Part shown: piece after piece, positions 57,261 through 64,000 of the stretch
Numbering within the stretch: the stretch's first letter is position 1
Layout of the letters: each line of letters opens with the position of its first letter
Source of the DNA: Luzula sylvatica
Taxonomy: Eukaryota > Streptophyta > Magnoliopsida > Poales > Juncaceae
NCBI GenBank assembly: GCA_946800325.1
Contig: OX326958.1
Coordinates: 21,402,414-21,466,413 of the forward strand
Reading direction: 5' to 3'
Length of the DNA stretch: 64,000 nt
Notes under the pieces: generated by a model
What the model was told of the DNA's origin: nothing
The model's database searches: none
What the model saw: only the letters and a program-made list of their open reading frames with translations
Position numbers and translations under genes: made by a program

Positions 57261-59809
57261 ATGGCGAGTGCAGACAACGGCAAGAAGGCTTCTCCAGAGA
57301 CGGAGCATCCTCGCAAGGCCTTCGGTTTAGCTGCTAATGACGCCTCCGGTCATCTCTCTCCTTTCGCCTTTTCTAGAAGGTTTATTACTCTTTGTATTTT
57401 ATTTTTTCCGGCACGATCTGTACTGGATCGATGTTTTTATGAGTAAATATGACTGATTATTTAGTATTTACATCTGATTTGTGATGTTAGGATTTTGATA
57501 GATAGATCGGGTAGAAAAATAGATATAAGATTATGTTTTAGATGATTTCTCGGTGATTTTATTGTCCTTTTATGGATCTTTTTCGACCGATCTGTCCGCA
57601 TCTGGTCAAAATTTCAAAAACTGTAAGGAAATTTGTTGATTTGTCTAATCCCGCCATGGCCAGCCGGCCTGGCATACGGAGGGAAACGGATCGTGACCTT
57701 TATTCAACAGAATAAAGTGAAATTTTCTTGTATCTTTCCGTCCAGCGAGTTTCAGTTTCACTCGTATGTTAGCCGTTACACACTTTTTCACTCTTTTATC
57801 TTTCCACAGTGATGATCCCTTGTCGGTACATTAATTCGTGGTTACATTTGTTGCCTCGTTATCTGAGCGTTTCGTACGAAGGGCTGTGATGAAATGAAAT
57901 CAGGGACCCAAACAACCAACGGCTAGGATTTGTGATATTTGTGATCTGGGAAATTCAATAGTCTTGGTCCCTTTTGTGTAGGGTCTTGTAAAAGCAGATA
58001 CTTCGAACAGGAGGTACTGTAAACAGTTCTATAATAAGAATTCTACTGTGCTTTTTCATTTCCCTGGTCGTTTCGGTGATAGTCATTTTTATGATATCAT
58101 GAAATATTTGATGAAACGGATTTTTTTTTGCACCCGAACACTTTTTCAATTAATAATTAGTCTAATTAATTTTTAATTACTTAGGTTGTAATTAAATTAA
58201 TCATGTAATGAATTAAATTTCAATTAAAATTATCAAAATTTAAATACAAAATTAATTGGAAAAAATTTGGAGGGCAAAATAAAAATATTTTTCATCCAAT
58301 TTTAATTGATGACGGCAAAAAAGTTAGATGAAATGATGGCATCAAGAATAGACCTATTTGGATTAGGCTAAACAATTGATTCGAAATTTGAATGTGTTTG
58401 TGGTGATTGGTGGGGTGGTACCGAAAATTTATTGTCCTTCGACGTAACAGATGAAAATTTATTGCTCAACTACCAAATGAATGCTTTTAAATTTTTCAAA
58501 CACCACAAAACTATTCATATGGTACTTCCATATTACACATGTAAAACTGCATCTCACTAAATATTATTTTCTTTTTTCTCAATTAAAACCAGGAACACGG
58601 GCGAAAATGACGTAACGATAAAGATTCTCTATTGCGGCATTTGCCACTCTGACGTCCACACCATGAAAAATGAATGGAAGAACACCGCTTACCCTGTCGT
58701 CCCTGGGTAAATTTTACACCTCCACAACTCGATCGATCAAAAAAATAATCACAATTTCTAAAATAATCACAAATTCTCGAAACAGGCACGAGATAGCAGG
58801 CGAAATCACCGAAACGGGCACCAAAGTCGAGAAATTCAAAGTGGGGGACAAAGTGGGCGTGGGCTGCATGGTCAACTCCTGCAAAGCCTGCCCAAGCTGC
58901 CAAACCGGTTTCGAGAACAACTGCTTCGGAGTAATCATGACCTACAACGCAATCGATCACGACAAGTCCATGACCTACGGAGGCTACTCCGACATGGTCG
59001 TCGTGAACCAAGACTTCGTAATTCGTTTCCCCGAAAATCTCCCCCTCGATAAGGGCGCCCCGCTTTTGTGCGCGGGAGTTACGGTTTATTCCCCCATGAA
59101 ATATCACGGGCTGAACGAGAAAGGCAAGCATTTGGGCGTCGTTGGCCTCGGCGGATTGGGCCACGTGGCGGTCAAATTCGGCAAGGCTTTCGGGATGAAA
59201 GTGACTGTTATTAGTTCCAGCCCGAGTAAAGAAAAGGAAGCCGTTGAAAACTTGGGCGCCGATAGTTTTTTGGTCAGCAGTAATCCTGACCAAATGAGGG
59301 TAATTACTTTAATTTAATAATTGAATTATATATAATAAATTATTATTAACTTTTATTATTTATTTAATTAGTCGGCTATGTTTAGTATGGACGGGATAAT
59401 CGACACGGTCTCGGCTTCCCATGCAGTCGCTCCACTCCTCGCACTTCTTAAACCCGGTGGAAAAATGATCGTGATTGGCATTCCAGAAAAACCTCTAGAA
59501 ATCCCTGCCTTCTCTTTAATCTTCGGTACCTTTAATTAATTAAATAAATAAATAATTAATGAATTTTTAGTTGAATTTTTGTTAATTGGTTTAACAGGGG
59601 GGAAAACTCTGGCTGGCAGTCTTATTGGAGGAATAAAGGACACGCAAGAAATGATCGATTTTGCGGGGAAGCATAACATAACTGCGGAAATCGAACTGAT
59701 AAGCGCGGATTATGTGAACACTGCTATTGAAAGGTTGTTGAAGGCTGATGTGAGGTATCGTTTCGTCATCGATATCGCCAATACCTTGAAATCCAGTATT
59801 CGAGAGTAG
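57261..59809 (+). CDS. CAD/mannitol dehydrogenase-type zinc alcohol dehydrogenase
   Basis: Five exons: 57261-57379, 58593-58706, 58786-59299, 59372-59525 and 59598-59809, with GT-AG borders and matching phases, give 370 aa, slightly above the usual 355-365. The family reduces or oxidises aromatic, terpenoid or sugar alcohols with NADP(H) in the cytosol. Catalytic zinc ligands are Cys57 (GICHSD), His79 (GHE) and Cys173 (LLCAG); structural zinc Cys are 110, 113, 116 and 124 (NSCKACPSC...NNC). The cofactor loop is GLGGLGH (198-204), followed by a Ser-rich [11 protein letters not shown], which favours NADP. The motifs GVIMTYN, YGGYSD and [13 protein letters not shown] DTQEMIDFA place it with ELI3/mannitol dehydrogenase and 8-hydroxygeraniol dehydrogenase proteins; which substrate it uses cannot be told. 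Exons are much richer in GC than the introns. The ATG follows a TATA box and leader. Confidence 0.95.
57380..58592 (+). other. First intron of the dehydrogenase gene
   Basis: 1.2-kb intron, T-rich, with no transposon or nested gene recognised. The other introns are 79, 72 and 72 bp. Confidence 0.8.
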
Positions 59810-60419
59810 TTGGATATTCTGTTTTGGTTGTGGTTGTGATGTTTTCATTTTGGAGTGTTTTGGTCGCCAACAACTTGTTATAATAATAATCGGGAACTTG
59901 TTGGGATTCAAGTTCCCGAAATTTATCAAAATCCATTTAAGACAATTCAACTGAGAATCGAGAATTTGTGTTCTGCGCATTTCTTATCATGCACTCTAAA
60001 GATAATTCTGACTTATTTGGAAAAGCAGGAATTAATTTCCTGACTTCAGCTTTTGAAGTTGATGACACATTTTCATTGAATAAGCCATTAATTATAGTAT
60101 TAAACTTAATATTATATAAATATTTTATATAATGCAGATAATGATAGTTATATAAATATCTAGTATAATAAATAATATGATTTTCATGTAAAATGAAGAT
60201 TATTTTCCTATATCTTGCAAGTGTATTATAAAGTATAAACGAAGTATAAAAATATCATTTGTACATTTAAATATTGAAGTTCTTTTGAGTATCCTAATAT
60301 AATAACAATTAAGATATTTCCTTCTTACTACGTTATTTATTATTACGTATATTATGGATATTACAAAAAAGTTTTATTTATTTATTTTCAGAATCCGTGA
60401 TTTGATACTGCAAAATATG
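59810..60419. other. 3' flank of the dehydrogenase gene
   Basis: Transcript end is expected within the first 250 bp, but no clear poly-A signal was found. AT-rich thereafter. Confidence 0.4.
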
Positions 60420-62600
60420 AAAAATATATAAAATACCCCTACAACTTCAAAAAATTACGAGTGTTTCAGTAAAACTATAAAGAAAAACCAGTCCAGTTTA
60501 GTCCTATAAAATGAAAATAATAATAAGAATAAGAATAATAAGAATAAGAATAAGAAAATTTGTTCCTCTTATATCAAGAGAAAGTAGTCATTTTCAATGA
60601 ATTATATTGTATTGTACTGTAGATATAAAAGTTGGTCATTTTTGTTACTTTTGTTTAACACGTGACAAGTGTTCATTTTTGTATTTACTCCAATTCCAAT
60701 TCATATTTTGTTACAAATCATTCTATTAGTTTGTGAATAACACATTTCAAAAGGATATGCATATGATTAATGAAAATATGGTAAAAGTTTGAGTGGCGAG
60801 ATTATAAGATATTCTAAATATTGTACCGGGTCGTCTTAGTTTAATACGGTCACACCTTACATATTTAATAACAGAAAAATATATAACTCAAATAACAATA
60901 AATTAATACAAAATATAATTATGCCTTATCATAATTGTTAAGAGGCGTCCAACATCAACAAGGGTGTTTTTGTGTTTCATTTTTATTTACTGTGTTGTGT
61001 GTAGTGTAGTGCTATTAAAATTTTATTTTAAAAAGTAGTATTCATGTAACATGTTAAAAATCTAAAGATATCCCTACAACTTCAAACAATTATTAGTATT
61101 CCTGTAAAAATATAGAAAAATCAAAGTGCAATTAGTCCTATAAAATGCAAAATAAATAAATAAAAAACAATAATAAGCAAAAGTTTTCCTCTTAGATCAA
61201 GAACAAAGTCATTTTCAATATAGTTTTTGTTCAACGCGTTATACTATAGATATAAAAGTTGGCCATTTTTGTCACTTTTGCTCAACACGCGAAAATGTCA
61301 TTTTTTTTAAGAGATGATTTTGCACTCCACTGAAATGCATTCCAAATGACCGTATGTTGCTCATTGCCCGGAGAATTGCATTCCGGATGCATTTCGGAGT
61401 TGCTCACCGTCCGATGTCTGATGCATTCTCGCCCCACACTATCCTACCTTCTCTTTTATCCTTTTTATATTAATTTATACTTTTTTTACACTATACAGAT
61501 AAAAAAGTTTTTTATCCTTACACTATAAAAATTTTATACTTTTGTACTATGGTTTATTCCTTTTTCTATACATGGAATTAAAAATCAATTGTTATTTTTA
61601 ATTTTTTCTATACTTTTGTTTTTATATTATGGATTAAAGATCTGTTGTTTGTTTATATTTTCTCCTATACTTGCGATTAAAGTTTTTTTTTGTTATTTAT
61701 ACCCTTTTAATAAACTATTGATAAAAGATATGTTGTTATTTATATTTTTTTACTATTATTTGTACTTTAAACGATACTATGAAAAAGATCTGTTGCTATA
61801 TATATGTATATATTTTCATTGTAAAAATATATAAATACGAAGGTGAAATGTATAAAAACAACTAGCTTAAAATCTATACCTTTTTCTATACTATGGATAA
61901 AATTATCTTGTTATTTATATTTTCTTCATTATAAAAAAATATAAATATGAACTGGAAAGGTATAAATATGAAGTTTAAATGTATAAAAACAACTATTTAA
62001 ATATAAAGACGGTATGTATATTGGCCACAACCCGAATATTAGGCGTTGTACGAAAATAACGAAAATAACGGCCGCTCATTTAATTTTATGTCCTTGCTTT
62101 TTTGTTTAAGAATGTATTTTTGTCACGTGGTGCTCTGTGGTTAAAATGGACGGTTTGGAGTGCAATAAGAATGGAATGTATTAGCAATTGTTTTTATATT
62201 TACTTCAATACATATTTTTGTAACATATTATGTAAGAGATCATTATATTATGTTTGTGAAATAACACAGGCCAAATGATATGCATATAAACTGAAAAGAT
62301 GTCAAAAGTTTGAGCGGTGAGCTTATAATGGATTTTTATAATATTGTATAGGATTGTCGTAGTATAATAAGATAAAACATCACATATTTAATAACGGAAT
62401 ATATATATCTCACATAAAAATAAATTAATACAAAATATAATTATGCCTTATCATTATTGTCAGAGACGTCCATCATTAACAAAGGGTATTTTTGTATTTC
62501 ATTTTTTATTACGCTGTTGTGTATAGTGCTATTAAAAAAGATTTTTAAAAATAGTATTTAACCAACGTGTAAAAAATCTATTGTGTAGTTACGGTGTTGT
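60420..62600. repeat. Tandem duplication of about 640 bp, second copy interrupted
   Basis: 60420-61060 and 61062-62600 share long blocks in the same order: CCCTACAACTTCAAA, TAGTCCTATAAAATG, GATATAAAAGTTGG, AATATAATTATGCCTTATCA and GTTGTGTGTAGTG. The early offset is 636 bp; after about 61310 the second copy is split by an insertion of roughly 880 bp and resumes near 62190. Confidence 0.8.
61310..62190. mobile_element. Insertion in the second duplicate, likely a DNA transposon
   Basis: It is absent from the first duplicate, so it inserted after the duplication. Ends carry inverted GCACTCCA/GCATTCC words (GCACTCCACTGAAATGCATTC at the left; TGGAGTGCAATAAGAATGG at the right). The interior contains TATACTTTT/TATAAAA-type repeats. 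No transposase recognised and no TSD resolved. Confidence 0.5.
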
Positions 62601-62735
62601 GTGTAGTGTTACAAAAAAAATTTTTAAATAGTATTTATGTAACGTATAAAAAATCTATTGTGTAGTTACGGTGTTGTGTGTAGTGTTACAAAAAAAAATT
62701 TAAATAGTATTTATGTAACGTATAAAAAATCTATT
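62505..62735. repeat. Tandem array, 77-bp unit, about three copies
   Basis: Units contain TTGTGTAGTTACGGTGTTGTG (62581 and 62658), then TAGTGTTACAAAAAA and GTATTTATGTAACGTATAAA. The first unit is diverged and equals part of the larger duplication. Confidence 0.9.
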
Positions 62736-62797
62736 AAAAATAATATTTAAATAAGGTGTATGATATTTAAGTATGATATAAATTGATATTAAAAAAA

Positions 62798-63889
62798 GGG
62801 GAATTCTTCAAAAACCCCCCAACTTTTTTGAAAATTCTGAAAAACCCCCTCTACTTTTAGAAAACCCCCTATCTTTTTTAGATTCCCTAAAAAAACCCCT
62901 ATATTTTTTGCTTCTTCAAAAACCCCCTAACTTTTTTAGATTCTCTCAAAAACCCCCTATATTTTTACTATGTTTTTTAAAAAATAACCATTATACCCTT
63001 TAGTTTTATTTTTTAAATTTCTATAATTTAATAAATAGTGAATATATATTAGAATATTATAAAAATAAATAAAAATAAATAATACATGATATTATAATAT
63101 TATAATAAATAATATGTAGTATTATAATATTATAATAAATAATATATTGATATTAAAATATCATTTTCAACAATTATTATAATATTTTAATATCAATATA
63201 TTATTTATTATAATAATTCAATATCTATGTATTATTTATTATAATATTTTAATATCAATAAATAATATATGATATTAAATTAATATAACATTTTTATTGA
63301 TATTTTAATATCAATAAAATTATAAAAAATAAATAATGCATGATATTATATTATTATAACATTTTTATTGATATTTTAATATCAATAAAATTATAAAAAA
63401 TAAATAATGCATGATATTAAAATATTATAATAAATAATACATATATATTAAATTATTATAATAAATAATATATTGATATTAAAATATTATAATAATTGTT
63501 GAAAATGATATTTTAATATCAATATATTATTTATTATAATATTTTAATACTATATATTATTTATTATAATATTATAATATCATGTATTATTTATTTTTAA
63601 TTTTTTATAATAGTTTAATATATATTCATTATTTATTAAAATATAGAAATTTAAAAAATAAAACTAAAGGGTATAATGGTTATTTTTTTTAAAACATAAT
63701 AAAAAGATAGGGGATTTTTGAGAGAATCTAAAAAAGTGAGGGTGAGGGGATTTTTGAGAGAATCTAAAAAAGTGAGGGTGTTTTTAAAGAAGCAAAAAAT
63801 ATAGGGGGTTTTTGAGGGAATTTAAAAAAGAAAGATAGGGGGTTTTTCAGAATTTTCAGAAAAGTTGGGGTTTTTTTGAAGAATTCCCC
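62798..63889. mobile_element. Long-TIR MULE-like foldback with perfect 9-bp TSD
   Basis: Arms of about 180-200 bp start GGGGAATTCTTCAAAAA and consist of CCCCCTAACTTTTTTAGATT-like words; the core is a stack of AT palindromes (ATATTATAATAAATAAT). TTAAAAAAA flanks it exactly (62789-62797 and 63890-63898), as expected for Mutator-like elements. Non-coding. The whole 1.1 kb could fold into a long hairpin. Confidence 0.85.
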
Positions 63890-64000
63890 TTAAAAAAATA
63901 GGACGGTCATGTGTACGAATCAATTAAAAAAGAGATAAATGTATGTTTTAAAAATATATGCTAGGGTTTTTTTAAAAACAAATACAAACTTCTATTCAAA
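63890..64000. other. Unassigned end of window
   Basis: AT-rich; no feature seen. Confidence 0.5.

Noticed and set aside
58583..59293. 236-codon minus-strand frame
   Set aside because: It lies opposite the GC-rich third exon of the dehydrogenase, has no known domain and ignores the clear + strand coding; it is an antisense shadow.

Overview
This is AT-rich nuclear DNA from a flowering plant, most likely a eudicot. The evidence is spliced genes with GT-AG introns, plant-specific protein families (X8/CBM43 callose-binding protein, ELI3-type alcohol dehydrogenase, malectin-LRR receptor kinase, UDP-arabinopyranose mutase family) and a dense load of plant transposons. The species cannot be told from the sequence alone.

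Three genes look intact after splicing by eye. A TPR protein lies on + (36138-37384, 3 exons, 252 aa). A secreted X8-domain protein with a Pro/Thr-rich spacer lies on - (49714-51100, 3 exons, 307 aa). A zinc alcohol dehydrogenase of the CAD/mannitol dehydrogenase/8-hydroxygeraniol dehydrogenase type lies on + (57261-59809, 5 exons, 370 aa). A fourth candidate is a single-exon 185-aa orphan on + (44350-44907) with a well-placed TATA box and an internal repeat. A signal-peptide first exon on - (1596-1686) may start a further gene leaving the window on the left. No operon logic applies; the genes look functionally unrelated.

Broken host genes: a malectin-like receptor kinase on - (15471-19738) keeps seven exons but carries a stop, frameshifts and a deletion and has no LRR part. 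A UDP-arabinopyranose-mutase fragment (43938-44190) sits in a chimeric, locally duplicated region.

The rest is mobile DNA, often with target-site duplications (TSDs) that can be read directly. Left arm (1-10.7 kb): a Ty3-type gag relic cut by two hAT-like elements, a Helitron-like end, and a LINE with reverse transcriptase apparently inside an older LINE. 10.7-15.3 kb: a MULE-like foldback and a Helitron-like tract. 15.3-19.7 kb: the kinase pseudogene, whose intron holds a hAT element that in turn holds a truncated LINE. 20.8-21.3 kb: a complete-looking TRIM retrotransposon. 23-35 kb: AT-rich foldbacks and hAT elements with perfect 8-bp TSDs. 37.5-42.9 kb: LINE tails, strong inverted repeats and a 2.44-kb MULE with about 165-bp terminal inverted repeats and a perfect 9-bp TSD that carries a truncated plant mobile domain (PMD) gene. 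45-54.3 kb: MITEs, including a three-member hAT family with GATACGG subterminal repeats and a conserved CACGTG. 55-64 kb: a duplicated CAD upstream region, a large tandem duplication interrupted by an insertion, and another long-TIR MULE with a 9-bp TSD.

All alignments and splice calls were made by eye. Boundaries backed by perfect TSDs are firm; the others are approximate.
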